DNA of 64,000 bases. Origin: Rhodospirillaceae bacterium SYSU D60007. Lineage in GTDB: Bacteria; Pseudomonadota; Alphaproteobacteria; Reyranellales; Reyranellaceae. Positions 45,537-57,338 of the stretch are shown here, piece by piece. The stretch covers positions 62,001 to 126,000 of the forward strand of contig QOCQ01000007.1 in the NCBI GenBank assembly GCA_003574685.1, written 5' to 3'. The notes under the pieces are model-generated. The model saw only the letters and a list, made by a program, of their open reading frames with translations. It had not been told where the DNA came from and did no database searches. Numbering within the stretch: the first letter of the stretch is position 1; each line of letters begins with the position of its first letter. Made by a program: the position numbers and the translations under genes.

Positions 45537-47567
45537 TTATTGCTCTGGAATACCCGCCATTCGCAAGCCAACGATATAGCGCTCCCGGTCCTCCGGACGT
45601 TCAAGCGGTGACGTTTCGGCGTACATTTTTATTGAGAATCCGGGATGTAAGGACAATAGCTGACGTGCCAAATTATGTGCCTCCTCGCTCTTTCCCAGGT
45701 AGGCGAGGCTGACAGTAACCGGCACATAAATTGCCGTGAAATTCGGATGCTCGCGAAGGATAGGCTGGGCCGCCACAGCGGCATCCTGATATCGGCCGGA
45801 AAGGGTCAGGGAAATAACAGTGACCGTTTCCCAAAAGTACCGGAAGTTATCGAAGGGGGAAAGGGTCCGATATCGTTCCATCCGCTCCAGGGCATCGTGC
45901 GGGCGGCCCCGGTAGCAGGCAACGAGAGCGCTCAGCGCCCAGCCCCAGCCGAAATTCGGGTTCACCGACAAAGACCGCTCATGGAAATGCTCAGCCAGAT
46001 CGTAGTTGCGCCGAAGAAACGCCTCGACGTGGCCCGCGAAGGAAAGCCCCATCGGATCATCGGGGTCGCGTTCGATGGCTGCGCGCGCGTGCTGCTCGGC
46101 CGCGGCGGCGCTCCTGGCGCGGTCCGTCAGCCAGCCTTGCCCGATGCCCATGAGATGCCAGAACGCCATCCAGGCGTGTGCATGCCCGTAGTCAGGGTCG
46201 AGGCGCAGGGCACGGTCGAGAAACTCGCCTGCAGTCCGGAAGGCTGTCGACGATGCCTGGTAGATCAGCGGCACGGCGCGCAGCAGACAATCGTAGGCGT
46301 TGGCGTTGTCCGGAGGGCGGCGCCGCACACGATCGATCTCGGCCTGCAGGATCTTGGGATTGAGCTGACCCACAACGCCGCGAACGATCTCGTCCTGGAC
46401 GTCGAACAGGCGTGAGAACTCGACCGTGCGCTGGTCCGTCCACAGCGCGCGCGCATCCTCGCAATCCACCAGCCTGACGCCGATGCGCACGACGCCGCCC
46501 TGCCGGCGGACCGTGCCCTCGATGGCATACCGCACGCCGACGCGCCGGCCGACCTCGCGCGGATCAATCTCCTGGTTGCGGAACGCGCCGGACGAAGCGC
46601 CGGGTATGACGGACAGCCATTTGAAGCGCGACAGGCCGCTTACGATGTCTTCGGCGAAGCCCTCGCCCAGATAATCCTGCTCGGGATCGCCGCCGACGTT
46701 GCGAAACGGCAGCACCGCCACCGGCAGGGTCTCAAGCCTGGTATCCAGCCCCGCAGCAGGTCCCGCCGCGGTGGTCTGCACAGCCTCGGCCGCAGTCGGG
46801 GCGGCGCCGACCGGCAATACGGGCGCGTCGGCAAGCGGCTGATCGAGACGATCGGCGCGGATGCGTTCGTAGAGGTGGATGGTGGGCTGGCCGGGCTTGG
46901 CATCAAGCGTCCGCTTCAGCGCATCCACGCACACCTGGAATTGCCGCAGCGCCGCGGCCTTGTCGCCGCCGCGCGCGAACGCCTCCATCAGCCCGCGATG
47001 CGCCTCCTCATGCGAGGGTTCCAGCGCCAGCATGTGCCGGGCGATGGCTTCGGCGGCCGGCAGGTCACGCAGCGCAATCAGCTCCCGCATCGCCGAGGCC
47101 ATGCCGCCAAATGCCTGCTCCCGCCGCCACGCGCGCTCGCCGTAAAGCCAGTCCTGGAAGGCGCCGCCGATAGCCGAGAGGTCAGCCAACAGGTCGCCCC
47201 GGTAAAGCTCCGGAATCCGCCGCTTCTCGTCCAGCGGACCGTCCGCCATGCGCTCGACCTCGCGCGCATCGATCCACACCTGGTCGAGATTCACGCGCAT
47301 GACGTCGCGGTCGATGTGCAGCGCGCCGGCATCGCCGTCGCGGAACAGGGCCCGCAGTTCGGTAATCGCCTGACGCAGCGAACCGCGCGCCTGCTCCTCA
47401 AGGCGGTCGCTCCAGACCAGCCCCGCGACGCGCTCGCGCGTGGCGGCCGCATCCGGGGTCAGCGCCAGGAAGGCAAGCACCGCCCGGGTCTTTTTTGCCC
47501 GCGGCGTGCCGTCGGAACCGTCCGACAATGCCACCCGGCAACCGCCCAGAAGATAGATCCGCAGCAT
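45537..47567 (-). CDS. Winged-helix/BTAD transcriptional regulator with TolB-like and TPR domains
   Basis: A 676-residue cytoplasmic regulator. An OmpR/SARP-type winged helix (about 1-95; LRQAITELRALF is in the recognition region) is followed by a bacterial transcriptional activation (BTAD) TPR domain (about 98-245), an Ala/Pro linker, a TolB-like nucleotide-binding-type segment (about 281-400; LPVAVLPFRNVGGDPEQDYL) and C-terminal TPRs (about 420-676). This architecture is common in Alphaproteobacteria beside cyclase or stress genes. Targets are unknown; the repeat-protein gene just downstream is the obvious candidate. The 3' part and the flanks are less GC-rich than the surroundings. Confidence 0.85.
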   Translation of the reverse strand: MLRIYLLGGCRVALSDGSDGTPRAKKTRAVLAFLALTPDAAATRERVAGLVWSDRLEEQARGSLRQAITELRALFRDGDAGALHIDRDVMRVNLDQVWIDAREVERMADGPLDEKRRIPELYRGDLLADLSAIGGAFQDWLYGERAWRREQAFGGMASAMRELIALRDLPAAEAIARHMLALEPSHEEAHRGLMEAFARGGDKAAALRQFQVCVDALKRTLDAKPGQPTIHLYERIRADRLDQPLADAPVLPVGAAPTAAEAVQTTAAGPAAGLDTRLETLPVAVLPFRNVGGDPEQDYLGEGFAEDIVSGLSRFKWLSVIPGASSGAFRNQEIDPREVGRRVGVRYAIEGTVRRQGGVVRIGVRLVDCEDARALWTDQRTVEFSRLFDVQDEIVRGVVGQLNPKILQAEIDRVRRRPPDNANAYDCLLRAVPLIYQASSTAFRTAGEFLDRALRLDPDYGHAHAWMAFWHLMGIGQGWLTDRARSAAAAEQHARAAIERDPDDPMGLSFAGHVEAFLRRNYDLAEHFHERSLSVNPNFGWGWALSALVACYRGRPHDALERMERYRTLSPFDNFRYFWETVTVISLTLSGRYQDAAVAAQPILREHPNFTAIYVPVTVSLAYLGKSEEAHNLARQLLSLHPGFSIKMYAETSPLERPEDRERYIVGLRMAGIPEQ

Positions 47568-47633
47568 TCCCGATCCCGCTTCTTATGCTGTTTTCTTAAA
47601 GTGCTACGTTGATTCCAACATATAAGGGCTTGG

Positions 47634-47642
47634 ATTATATCA
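47634..47642 (-). promoter_or_regulatory. Extended -10 promoter of the BTAD regulator
   Basis: On the minus strand TGATATAAT combines a consensus TATAAT (47634-47639) with the TG of an extended -10 element, 67 bases before the start codon. No good -35 box is present. A 10-base palindrome GTCAATTGAC (47643-47652) touches it, and GTCAATTG recurs at 47707-47714, so it may be regulated. The AT-rich stretch stands out in this genome. Confidence 0.5.
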
Positions 47643-47830
47643 GTCAATTGACAATGCTTTCACGCGAACCCAACGACGCGGCCGCAACAGCGACTGCTCA
47701 ATCAACGTCAATTGGCTGAATATAAAGAAAAAAATCGAGCCGGCGCAGTCTCGCCCAGCGCCTCCCCAAGGGGAAGCGCAAAATCACGCTGTTCCTGGCA
47801 CGGCCGGCCGCCGTTCGTCGCGGACGGTGG

Positions 47831-48259
47831 TTATGTGGCGATGTACTGGCGCAGCACTTCCGTTTCCTGGCGGGCCTCGTCGAGCCGCCATTTGACGACG
47901 TCACCGATGGATACGATCCCGAGCAATTGCCCACGGCGCACGACCGGCAGGTGACGGAAGCGGCTGTTCGTCATCACTTCCATCACATGCTCGACGGTAT
48001 GGTCCGGATCGCATGTCGTGACGGGTGTGGTCATCACTTCCGCGACGCGCAGGGTCAACGCGTCCGCCGCGTGCCTGGCGACGGCGTGCAGGACGTCACG
48101 CTCGGAGAGTATGCCGAGCAGCGTCTTGTCGGTGCCCAGAACCACGACGGCGCCAATCCGGCGCGCGGACAGCACCGCGATCGCCGAAGCCAGTGTCTCC
48201 TCGGGCGTGACCGCGACCACCCGGTTGCCCTTGTGCGCCAGGATATCCGATACGAACAT
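47831..48259 (-). CDS. CBS-pair domain protein
   Basis: A 142-residue protein made of two CBS domains (about 8-60 and 75-130), with the typical closing motifs GILSERDVLHAVA and GIVSIGDVVKWRL. CBS pairs bind adenosine nucleotides and act as energy sensors. Small stand-alone members of this kind are common in Alphaproteobacteria. ATG at 48259 follows GAGGAGGAAG. The 205 bases before it hold no gene I can support. Confidence 0.88.
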   Translation of the reverse strand: MFVSDILAHKGNRVVAVTPEETLASAIAVLSARRIGAVVVLGTDKTLLGILSERDVLHAVARHAADALTLRVAEVMTTPVTTCDPDHTVEHVMEVMTNSRFRHLPVVRRGQLLGIVSIGDVVKWRLDEARQETEVLRQYIAT

Positions 48260-48464
48260 GGGCTTCCTCCTCGCGCGCAGCGGGGAAACGCGGCCCAGGC
48301 GCCCTTCCCATGCGGCGGACGTCGGCCGACCCCGCACCACACCACCGGCTTTCCCGAACAAGGACTTGCCGGCCGCTCCTCTGACAGAGGAGCCGGAAGC
48401 CGGTATCATCCACCACGGCGCCCGTAATGGCAATGCCCGCGCCGCCCATGCGCTCTCAGGAGTG

Positions 48465-49568
48465 CTACGGCCGCACCAGCCGCTTCCACGCCCTGGCACT
48501 GTCGAGAAAGCCGCGCAGGTTATCGAGCACGCTGCGGAATTTCTCATCCTTGTCGGCCTGTTCGCGCAGCACATTCATCGATGTCTCGTGAAAAGCTTCC
48601 ATCATCGATGCCGGCCAGACCCGGATGGTCACGCCCTGCTGCCGGAAATATTCCATGGCTCTGGCCTGCTCCGCGGGCGCTCTCGCAAGCGTCCACGCGA
48701 CGTTGGCGCGGCAGGCCAGCTCGATCTGCATCCGGCGATCCGCGGGCAGTGCCTCCCACTTCTCCTTCGACATATAGAAGTCGATCACCGAGGCGGGCTG
48801 GTGCCAGCCAGGGAAGTAGTAGATCAGCGACAGCTTGTCGAAGCCCAGCGCCCGGTCGACCGAAGGCATCGAGAATTCGGCCGCATCGATCTTGCCCTGC
48901 TGCAGCTTGTAGAAGACCTCTCCGGCCTGGAGGGGAACGATTTCGGCGCCGAAGCGGGCCAGCACTTCGCCCGCGAGCCCCTGATAGCGGACGCGCAGAC
49001 CCTTGAGATCTGCTACCGAGCGCATCTCGCTGCGGAACCAGCCGCCCGCCTCCGGACCCGCCACGCCGCACATCATGGCGTGCATGCCGAGTTTCTCATA
49101 GAGCCCGCGGTGCAGCCGCCCGCCATCGCCCGAGATCATCCAGGAGACATACTCGTCCGGCGTGGGCCCGAAGGGCAGCGACGAAAAGATCAGCAGTGCC
49201 GGTATCCGGGCCGCGGCGTAGGACGGCGACGTGAATGCCGCGTCGACGTCACCGCGCTCGACCGCTTCCAGCAATTCCGCCGTCGGCGCCCTGGCGCCGG
49301 CTTCGAGCATCTTGATTGAGACCTGCCCGCCCGAGATCGCCTTCAGCGATGTCACGAATTGCCGGCTGGCCTCCCCCAGCACAGAAATGCCGGGATTGAA
49401 GGCGGTCTGCATGTGGAGCCGCGTGCGTTCGGGCGGCGCATCTGCCGCCTGCGCCAGCAGGACAGGTGACGGCGCGTCAGGACGTGCGCCGGCGTCCATC
49501 GCAAGCGCCAGAAACCCTGCCGTCACGGCTGCCAGCAGGCCAGCCGCCTTGATTGATGATGCGCCCAC
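48465..49568 (-). CDS. TRAP transporter substrate-binding protein (DctP family)
   Basis: A 367-residue periplasmic binding protein of the TRAP DctP family. The signal region is [20 protein letters not shown], and the family's motif [20 protein letters not shown] (near 205-224) and [15 protein letters not shown] are visible. Such proteins deliver carboxylates or similar acids to DctQM, which are not encoded here. The GTG at 49568 with AGGA seven bases before is my choice; an ATG at 49652 is an alternative. Confidence 0.82.
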   Translation of the reverse strand: MGASSIKAAGLLAAVTAGFLALAMDAGARPDAPSPVLLAQAADAPPERTRLHMQTAFNPGISVLGEASRQFVTSLKAISGGQVSIKMLEAGARAPTAELLEAVERGDVDAAFTSPSYAAARIPALLIFSSLPFGPTPDEYVSWMISGDGGRLHRGLYEKLGMHAMMCGVAGPEAGGWFRSEMRSVADLKGLRVRYQGLAGEVLARFGAEIVPLQAGEVFYKLQQGKIDAAEFSMPSVDRALGFDKLSLIYYFPGWHQPASVIDFYMSKEKWEALPADRRMQIELACRANVAWTLARAPAEQARAMEYFRQQGVTIRVWPASMMEAFHETSMNVLREQADKDEKFRSVLDNLRGFLDSARAWKRLVRP

Positions 49569-49803
49569 GCTCGTTCCTGCCGTGCCGGCGCCGATCCGCC
49601 GTCCCCCCTGGTTTGCCCGTCTGACGCAGCACCACGCCGGCTGTCTGGCCATCGAACGATGGCCGCTTTTGGATGTGTTCATCTACGCGCAGGCAAACCG
49701 TATCGCAAGCCGGGAATGGCCCAATCAGGGTCAGGCGCAACCGCCCGCGGAGCCCTTGCGATGGCCGCTAGAAGGGTTTGACATTTCATGCCAAGATGTT
49801 GAC

Positions 49804-51189
49804 ATGAAAAGACAAATATTCGGCACGGACGGCGTGCGCGGGCGCGCGAATTGCGAGCCGATGACGGTTGAAACGGCGTTGCTGCTGGGGATGGCGGCAG
49901 GCGCCCGTTTCGTCCGCGGCGATTACCGTCACCGCGTGGTGATCGGCAAGGACACGCGCCTGTCCGGCTACATGATCGAGCAGGCGCTGACGGCGGGCTT
50001 TCTCTCCATCGGAATGGATGTCCTGCTGCTGGGACCGGTGCCGGCGCCGGCGGTTGGTTATCTGGTCCGTTCGATGCGTGCGGATCTGGGCGTGATGATC
50101 TCGGCCTCGCACAACCCGTTCCACGACAACGGCGTCAAGTTCTTTGGTCCCGACGGCTTCAAGCTTTCGGATGACATCGAGGCCGAGATCGAGGAACTGA
50201 TGGCTTCGGACCTGACTGGCCGGCGCGCCGATAGCCGTGCGCTGGGCCGGGCACGCCGCATCGACGACGCAGGCGGCCGCTACATCGAGGCGGTGAAGGC
50301 CAGCCTGCCGCGCGGCCTCACGCTGGACGGGCTGACCGTCGCCATCGATTGCGCCAATGGTGCGGCCTACAGGGTGGCCCCGGAAATCCTGCGCGAGCTT
50401 GGCGCCAAAGTGATTTCGCTGGGCGTCGAGCCTGACGGCTTCAACATCAACCACGAATGCGGCTCGACATATCCCGAGGGGCTGAAGGACCTGGTGCCCG
50501 AACGAGCCGCCGACGTCGGCATCGCGCTGGACGGCGACGCAGATCGCCTGGTGCTGGTGAGCGAACGCGGTGAGCTCATCGACGGCGACCAGATCATGGC
50601 CGCGATTGCCGACGCCTGGCGCGACAGCGGCCGGCTGAGAGGCGGCGGCGTGGTCGCGACGCAGATGTCCAATCTCGGCCTGGAGCGCTACCTCCAGGCG
50701 CGTGGTCTGCGCCTGGAGCGCACGGCCGTCGGCGACCGCTACGTGCTGGAGCGCATGCGGGCGGACGGTTTCAACCTCGGCGGCGAGCAGTCGGGCCATC
50801 TTATCATGACCGACTTCGCCACAACCGGCGACGGCCTGCTGGCCGCGCTGCAGGTGCTGGCCATCGTAAGGCAGGCTGGCGGTCCGGTCTCGCAGGTCTG
50901 CAACCGCTTCCGGCCCGTGCCCCAGCTCCTGCGCAATGTGCGCCTGGGTGCCGGCACAAATGCCGCCTTGCTCATCGACGCGCCGCATGTGCGCGATGCT
51001 GTCGCGCTGGCGCAATCACGCCTGGCCGGCGGGCGAGTCCTGGTGCGTAAATCCGGCACCGAGCCGCTGGTCCGGGTCATGGCCGAAGGCGACGATGCAG
51101 GGCTGGTGGAAAACGTCGTCGCCGAGTTGTGCGCCGCCATCGGACGGTCCACTCCTTCGGCAGCAGCGGAGCCTGCGCGCTCGCCATGA
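49804..51189 (+). CDS. glmM: Phosphoglucosamine mutase
   Basis: A 461-residue alpha-D-phosphohexomutase that converts glucosamine-6-P to glucosamine-1-P for cell-wall synthesis. Ser102 in [12 protein letters not shown] is the phosphorylated residue and matches Ser102 of the E. coli enzyme. DGDADR (metal loop) and GGEQSGH (sugar loop) follow. The start FGTDGVRG confirms the ATG at 49804, although no clear Shine-Dalgarno is visible. The following small gene overlaps its stop (ATGA). In many Alphaproteobacteria glmM follows ftsH in the same direction; here it faces ftsH. Confidence 0.95.
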   Translation: MKRQIFGTDGVRGRANCEPMTVETALLLGMAAGARFVRGDYRHRVVIGKDTRLSGYMIEQALTAGFLSIGMDVLLLGPVPAPAVGYLVRSMRADLGVMISASHNPFHDNGVKFFGPDGFKLSDDIEAEIEELMASDLTGRRADSRALGRARRIDDAGGRYIEAVKASLPRGLTLDGLTVAIDCANGAAYRVAPEILRELGAKVISLGVEPDGFNINHECGSTYPEGLKDLVPERAADVGIALDGDADRLVLVSERGELIDGDQIMAAIADAWRDSGRLRGGGVVATQMSNLGLERYLQARGLRLERTAVGDRYVLERMRADGFNLGGEQSGHLIMTDFATTGDGLLAALQVLAIVRQAGGPVSQVCNRFRPVPQLLRNVRLGAGTNAALLIDAPHVRDAVALAQSRLAGGRVLVRKSGTEPLVRVMAEGDDAGLVENVVAELCAAIGRSTPSAAAEPARSP

Positions 51190-51452
51190 AGGTCGTGATC
51201 GGTATTCTCTCGGCGTTGGCTGCGATTGCCTGGGCCGTGGCCGTCGTAACGGCCGTGCGCCTGTCGCGTCAGCTCAGCGGCCGCTTGTCATTGGGCGCCA
51301 TGGCCGTGCGCGGTACTGCCTGGTTCGATGCCCGCAACTTCGCACCCGGGGCGGCTGGCCTGGTGCATGTCTTCAAACGGGCGTTCGCGGGGTTTTTTGT
51401 CTGCGTTCTGCTGATCGCGGTTGCCGCCATCTTCGCCGTGGAAAGACCATGA
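51186..51452 (+). CDS. Small two-helix membrane protein between glmM and thiD
   Basis: An 88-residue protein with TM helices at about 2-22 and 66-86, joined by a basic loop. No family recognised. Its ATG overlaps the glmM stop by four bases and its stop overlaps the thiD ATG by four bases, so it is translated as part of the glmM-thiD operon. That coupling is the main evidence it is real. Confidence 0.7.
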   Translation: MKVVIGILSALAAIAWAVAVVTAVRLSRQLSGRLSLGAMAVRGTAWFDARNFAPGAAGLVHVFKRAFAGFFVCVLLIAVAAIFAVERP

Positions 51453-52261
51453 AGGGACGGGTTCTGATCATCGCCGGCTCGGATTCGGGGGGCGGCGCCG
51501 GAATCCAGGCGGACATCAAGGCCGTAACCGCCCTCGACGGCTTTGCCATGACGGCCATCACGGCGCTCACGGCCCAGGACACCACCGGCGTGCACGGCGT
51601 GGTGGGCATCGAGCCGAATTTCATCCGGCAACAGATGGAAGTGGTGCTGGCCGATCTCGGCGCGGACGCCATCAAGACTGGCATGCTGCATAGCGCCGAG
51701 GTCATCAACGCAGTCGTGGCAACGCTGCGATCCGCTGCGCCCGAAGTGCCACTGGTCGTCGATCCGGTCATGGTGGCCAAAGGCGGCCACAGGCTGTTGC
51801 AGGAGTCTGCGGAGCGCGTTCTGTTGGAGCGGCTCCTGCCGCGCGCCACACTGGTCACGCCCAACTTGCCGGAGGCTGCTGCCCTGGTTGGATTTTCGAT
51901 TGCAGACGAGTCGGACATGGCGCGCGCAGGCCGCGCCGTGCTGGGGCTGGGACCGAAGGCCGTGCTCGTCAAGGGCGGACATCTCGAAGATGGCCGCAGC
52001 GAGGTCGTGGACCTGCTGGTTACTGCTGACGGCGCGACACGCTTCAGTCATCCGCGCATCGCGACCCGATCGACGCACGGTACCGGCTGCACGCTCGCAT
52101 CAGCAATCGCATGCGGCCTGGCGCAAGGCCTGTCCCTGCCCGAGGCCGTGGCCCGTGCCCGCGACTACGTGCGCCGCGCGATTGAAACCGCGCCCGGTTT
52201 CGGCGCCGGCCACGGTCCCCTGAACCACGCCGTCACTTTCAACCGGAACTGGCGGCAGTAA
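51449..52261 (+). CDS. thiD: Hydroxymethylpyrimidine/phosphomethylpyrimidine kinase
   Basis: A 270-residue ribokinase-fold enzyme of thiamine synthesis that phosphorylates HMP and HMP-P. AGSDSGGGAGIQADIK opens the protein; DPVMVAKGG and the ATP/anion-hole motif STHGTGCTLASA (catalytic Cys) follow. The ATG is confirmed by the four-base overlap with the upstream small membrane gene. No other thi gene is present. Confidence 0.93.
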   Translation: MKGRVLIIAGSDSGGGAGIQADIKAVTALDGFAMTAITALTAQDTTGVHGVVGIEPNFIRQQMEVVLADLGADAIKTGMLHSAEVINAVVATLRSAAPEVPLVVDPVMVAKGGHRLLQESAERVLLERLLPRATLVTPNLPEAAALVGFSIADESDMARAGRAVLGLGPKAVLVKGGHLEDGRSEVVDLLVTADGATRFSHPRIATRSTHGTGCTLASAIACGLAQGLSLPEAVARARDYVRRAIETAPGFGAGHGPLNHAVTFNRNWRQ

Positions 52262-52264
52262 GAT

Positions 52265-52296
52265 CCGTCATCCCGAGCGCCAGCGAGGGGTGACGG
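52265..52296. terminator. Hairpin between convergent thiD and ftsH
   Basis: CCGTCA and TGACGG (52265-52270 and 52291-52296) pair, with CCC/GGG continuing after a one-base bulge. It lies in the 66-base gap between the two stop codons and may end transcription from both sides, though no T-run follows. Confidence 0.45.
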
Positions 52297-52327
52297 GAAT
52301 AGCGAGGTACGAGGGTCGGAGACAACA

Positions 52328-54252
<1,925 letters not shown>

Positions 54253-54256
<4 letters not shown>

Positions 54257-55704
54257 GTTGAGCGCATCCGTCCGCTTGGCTTCGCCCCGGGACACGCAGA
54301 GCGAAGGCGCCAGGAGCGAGTTCCGGTAGTTCGCTTCACTATTTGGCCCTCGCCGGAGGCAAAACAAGGGAAAAATGGTCCCGGGGCCAGCGGGCGCCGC
54401 GGCCGGAAGCAGGCTGATGGCCGCTCTCGCGGCGGCATCTCGGGGCCGGCGTCACCGCGAATCTGCAGCGGCATGATTGCCGACCCCGACGCCATCGCGG
54501 GCAAACCCGGCAGGATTGCCGGCAAACCGGGTGTTGCCGGCCAGGCATCGCGCCATTGGCGGGCCCGCTCCGCTGTCCCCAGCGCGATCGGACAGGCGCG
54601 GGCCGCCTGCGCTTTGCCGTCAGGCCAGAAAATCTCGAACCGTCCGTCCCATTTCACTGCATCTGCCATGCAAGCTTGAGTGTCGATCGAGGCTGGCTCC
54701 CGCACGACCAGCCAGCCACCGGATCGCCACACGATGCGGCATCCGCCCAGCGTGAGGCCGCCCGGCGGCCGCCCCGGCCTGGACGCCACGGCGCGCATGC
54801 GCGCCGCCGCCGCAGCGCACCGCACGCGCCGCGGCGGATAATCGGCGCCCGCCGTGGTCGCGACAACCGCGGCAAGCACCGCCTGCGACATGGCTGCCGG
54901 CAGGGTACGCCACGCGCCATGGTCGATCGTCATCGCACCCAGCGGGTGTGGCAGCACGCATTCCGCAAGCGCGGCGGCCAGCCTTGCCTCCTCCTCGACT
55001 CGCTGCAGTGCAAAGGTGTTGGCCTGCCGCACGACGGCAGGAAGATTCATCGGGCGACCAGCGCTGCGCAAGGCCGCGCGCGCAAAGCGTTGGTCGAGAT
55101 TGCTGGGGTCGTCGATCCAGCTCTCCCCGTGCGCCTGGAGTGTGGCCGTGAGGCGCGCCCGCGGAACGGGCAGCAATGGGCGCAGCAATCGCGCTTGCGG
55201 AAGCTCGACCACGGCGGACATGCCGGCCAGCCCGGTCGCGCCGCTGTCGCGCGTTCTGCGCATGACGAAGGTTTCCGCCTGGTCGTCGGCCTGGTGTGCC
55301 GTGAGCAGATGCAGGATGCCGTGGCTGGCGCACCACGCCAGCAGAAGCCGGTAGCGCGCCGCGCGTGCTGCGGCCTGCACGCCCGCTGTGGGCGGTGCCG
55401 CCGGCCGCCAGCGCAGGATTTGCGCCTCGATCTGCTGCAAGGCCAGCCATTCCCGGGTGCGTCTGGCTTCCTCGGCAGACGCCGGGCGCAGGCCATGATC
55501 GACCACCAGCGCCACGGCCCGGCCGTGGCGGCGTGCGGCCCAGCGCCGTGCGAGCAGGGCCATCGCACGGGAGTCGCGCCCGCCCGAAACGGCAAGCGCC
55601 AGCACCGGCCGGCGCTCGAACGGTTCAAACGGCCGCATCAGGGCGGCAAACTCGGCTGCCGTGACAGGCCCGCCAGCCACCGCTGCTACCGCTGCCGGCG
55701 TCAC
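54253..55704 (-). CDS. tilS: tRNA(Ile)-lysidine synthase
   Basis: A 483-residue PP-loop ATPase that modifies the wobble C of tRNA-Ile(CAU) to lysidine. The SGGRDS loop is at residues 40-45, followed by VDHGLRP and the [14 protein letters not shown] motif. The start is GTG at 55704, seven bases after the cpoB stop. The last 60-70 residues are rich in Arg, Pro and Ser and do not look like a folded domain; they overlap the region just before ftsH. The end is nevertheless coupled to ftsH by a GTGA overlap. Confidence 0.88.
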
Positions 55705-55710
55705 CGTCAG

Positions 55711-56526
55711 CTAGCCGCACCGGCTCCGCTGCCGCTCGGCGGCAATCCGGCGCTTCAGCGCTTCGGGGGCCTTGGGGTAAACCTGGTTGAACTGGCCGTA
55801 CACGGTGCAGGCGTCGGCGGATTTGCCGCTGGCCTGCAGCGACATGCCGAGCTTCAGCAGATTGTCGGGGCCGACAGCGCTGTCGCGGTAATTGCGAAAG
55901 CCGCTGGCATAGGCGGTGGCCGCACTTTGGTAGTCCTTGCGCACGTAATAGCTTTCGCCCAGCCAGTACTGCGCATTGGCCGCAAGCTGGTGGCGCGGAT
56001 GGCGCGCGAGGAAATCGCGAAAGCCGCGCTCGGCATCGGCGTAGTCTCCGCCGCGCATGGCGGCAAGCGCGCTGTTGTAGAGCTGCTCGGGCGAGCTGCC
56101 CGCTGTCGGCGGTGCCGCGGCGATGGTGGGTGGCGGCCCGCTGGACTGCGTTGAACCCAGTGGCCGGACATCCGCCTGCTGCCCCGGGCTCAAGCCGCCG
56201 GGAAGCGTCGGCGGGGTCGCATCGCCACGCGGCGCAGGCGCAGGCTTGGGCGCCGGGGGCGTCCGTCGGCCACCCCTTCCCCCTTCCAGTTGCTCAAGCC
56301 GGTATTCGTAGTCGGATTGCTGGCGTTCGAGCTGCTGCTGTAGCTGATGTACCTGGTTCTGCAGCCGTTCGACCTGTCCGGTGAGCTGCGTAATCAGCCG
56401 TTCCATTTCCTGGAAACGCTGCTCAAGCGCGTAGCCGCCCTGCGCCAGTACAGGCGACGGAACAACGATGGCGAGGGTGGCGCCGGCAAGGGCAACGGCA
56501 ATGGTCGCATTCGCGATCCGGTTCAT
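55711..56526 (-). CDS. cpoB: Cell division coordinator CpoB (YbgF, Tol-Pal system)
   Basis: A 271-residue periplasmic protein. A signal peptide ends near VLAQG (about 29), a coiled coil (about 35-80) rich in Gln/Leu mediates trimerisation, a Pro-rich linker follows, and C-terminal TPRs occupy about 145-265. CpoB couples Tol-driven outer-membrane constriction to peptidoglycan synthesis at septation. The ATG at 56526 is preceded by TGGAGG. Located directly after pal, as usual. Confidence 0.92.
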   Translation of the reverse strand: MNRIANATIAVALAGATLAIVVPSPVLAQGGYALEQRFQEMERLITQLTGQVERLQNQVHQLQQQLERQQSDYEYRLEQLEGGRGGRRTPPAPKPAPAPRGDATPPTLPGGLSPGQQADVRPLGSTQSSGPPPTIAAAPPTAGSSPEQLYNSALAAMRGGDYADAERGFRDFLARHPRHQLAANAQYWLGESYYVRKDYQSAATAYASGFRNYRDSAVGPDNLLKLGMSLQASGKSADACTVYGQFNQVYPKAPEALKRRIAAERQRSRCG

Positions 56527-56540
56527 GGGGGGCCTCCAGG

Positions 56541-56567
56541 CGTTGCGGGCAAGCACTGCCCGCAACG
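56541..56567. promoter_or_regulatory. Hairpin in the pal-cpoB spacer
   Basis: CGTTGCGGGCA (56541-56551) and TGCCCGCAACG (56557-56567) form a perfect 11-base stem with a 5-base loop. It ends 15 bases before cpoB and is not followed by a T-run on the minus strand. It may stabilise the upstream pal message or tune cpoB expression. Confidence 0.5.
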
Positions 56568-56679
56568 ACTCTTTGCCAATCAAGGTGGACGAATCAATGG
56601 CCGCTGGGTCACGGAATGCAGGATGCCGGTCAGAAGGTCCTGATTGGCGTCGTCACCCGCAGATGCGATCAGCGGGTCG

Positions 56680-57144
56680 TCACTGCAGAACCGTCACGGC
56701 ACGACGGTTGCGCGACCATGCACCTTCATCGCTGCCTACCACCTCCGGCCGCTCCTTGCCGTAGCTGATGGTGCGCAGCTTGCCCGTCGCGATCCCCTGA
56801 GTCACCAGATAGGTGCGCACTGAGTTGGCCCGCCGCTCGCCCAGGGCGAGGTTGTATTCACGGGTGCCCCGCTCGTCGGCATGGCCTTCGATGACGTACT
56901 GCTGATAGCGGTCGCCGTACTGCTTCAGCCAGGCCGCCTGCTTGTCCAGCGTCGCCCGCGCGTCAGGCCGCAGGTCCGACTGGTCGGTTTCGAAATACAC
57001 GCGATCGCCGGCAACCTGCTGGAAATGCCCCGGCGTCCCCGGCGCCACCGATGCCGTCGCGCCCTCCGGACCTGGCGTCGAGCTGCACGCCGCCGCCAGC
57101 AACAACGCTGCCACCGCCCCGAGAATCCTTATATTCAGTCTCAT
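56680..57144 (-). CDS. pal: Peptidoglycan-associated lipoprotein Pal
   Basis: A 154-residue outer-membrane lipoprotein. The lipobox LLAAAC places the lipidated Cys at residue 20, followed by a short linker and an OmpA-like peptidoglycan-binding domain. EGHADERGTREYNLALGERR (about 90-109) holds the residues that bind diaminopimelate. Pal links the outer membrane to peptidoglycan and binds TolB. A predicted promoter and hairpin lie in the 221-base gap after tolB. Confidence 0.95.
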   Translation of the reverse strand: MRLNIRILGAVAALLLAAACSSTPGPEGATASVAPGTPGHFQQVAGDRVYFETDQSDLRPDARATLDKQAAWLKQYGDRYQQYVIEGHADERGTREYNLALGERRANSVRTYLVTQGIATGKLRTISYGKERPEVVGSDEGAWSRNRRAVTVLQ

Positions 57145-57257
57145 CCTCGCTCTCCTGCGCGACCGGTACGTGCCGGCCGCGTCCGGCTTGCATCGGCGGT
57201 CATTCTTCGAGGGGAACCGCCTTCCCTCTTCCGACCCGGGCGATCCGGAAAAAGGTT

Positions 57258-57298
57258 GACCCGGGGATCAGCCGCTGACGCGCTCGAGCACCCGGGTC
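57258..57298 (-). terminator. Hairpin with T-run in the pal leader
   Basis: CCCGGGTC and GACCCGGG (57291-57298 and 57258-57265) form an 8-base stem with a 25-base, partly paired loop. On the minus strand four bases and then TTTTT follow. It could end the tolB transcript, or act as an attenuator for transcripts starting at the promoter at 57311-57338. Confidence 0.5.
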
Positions 57299-57310
57299 TT
57301 TTCGCAGTGG

Positions 57311-57338
57311 ATCATAACATTCACTCCAACCCGTTCAA
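57311..57338 (-). promoter_or_regulatory. Predicted promoter upstream of pal
   Basis: On the minus strand TTGAAC (57333-57338) and TATGAT (57311-57316) are 16 bases apart. It lies just after the tolB stop and gives a leader of about 160 bases before pal, containing the hairpin at 57258-57298. Confidence 0.5.

Noticed and set aside
48260-48464. Small gene between the CBS and DctP genes
   Set aside because: The open frames there have no ribosome-binding site, typical codon pattern or motif.
49231-49803. N-terminal extension of glmM by about 190 residues
   Set aside because: The family starts at FGTDGVRG just after the ATG at 49804; the upstream frame is opposite the DctP gene and has no homology-like content.
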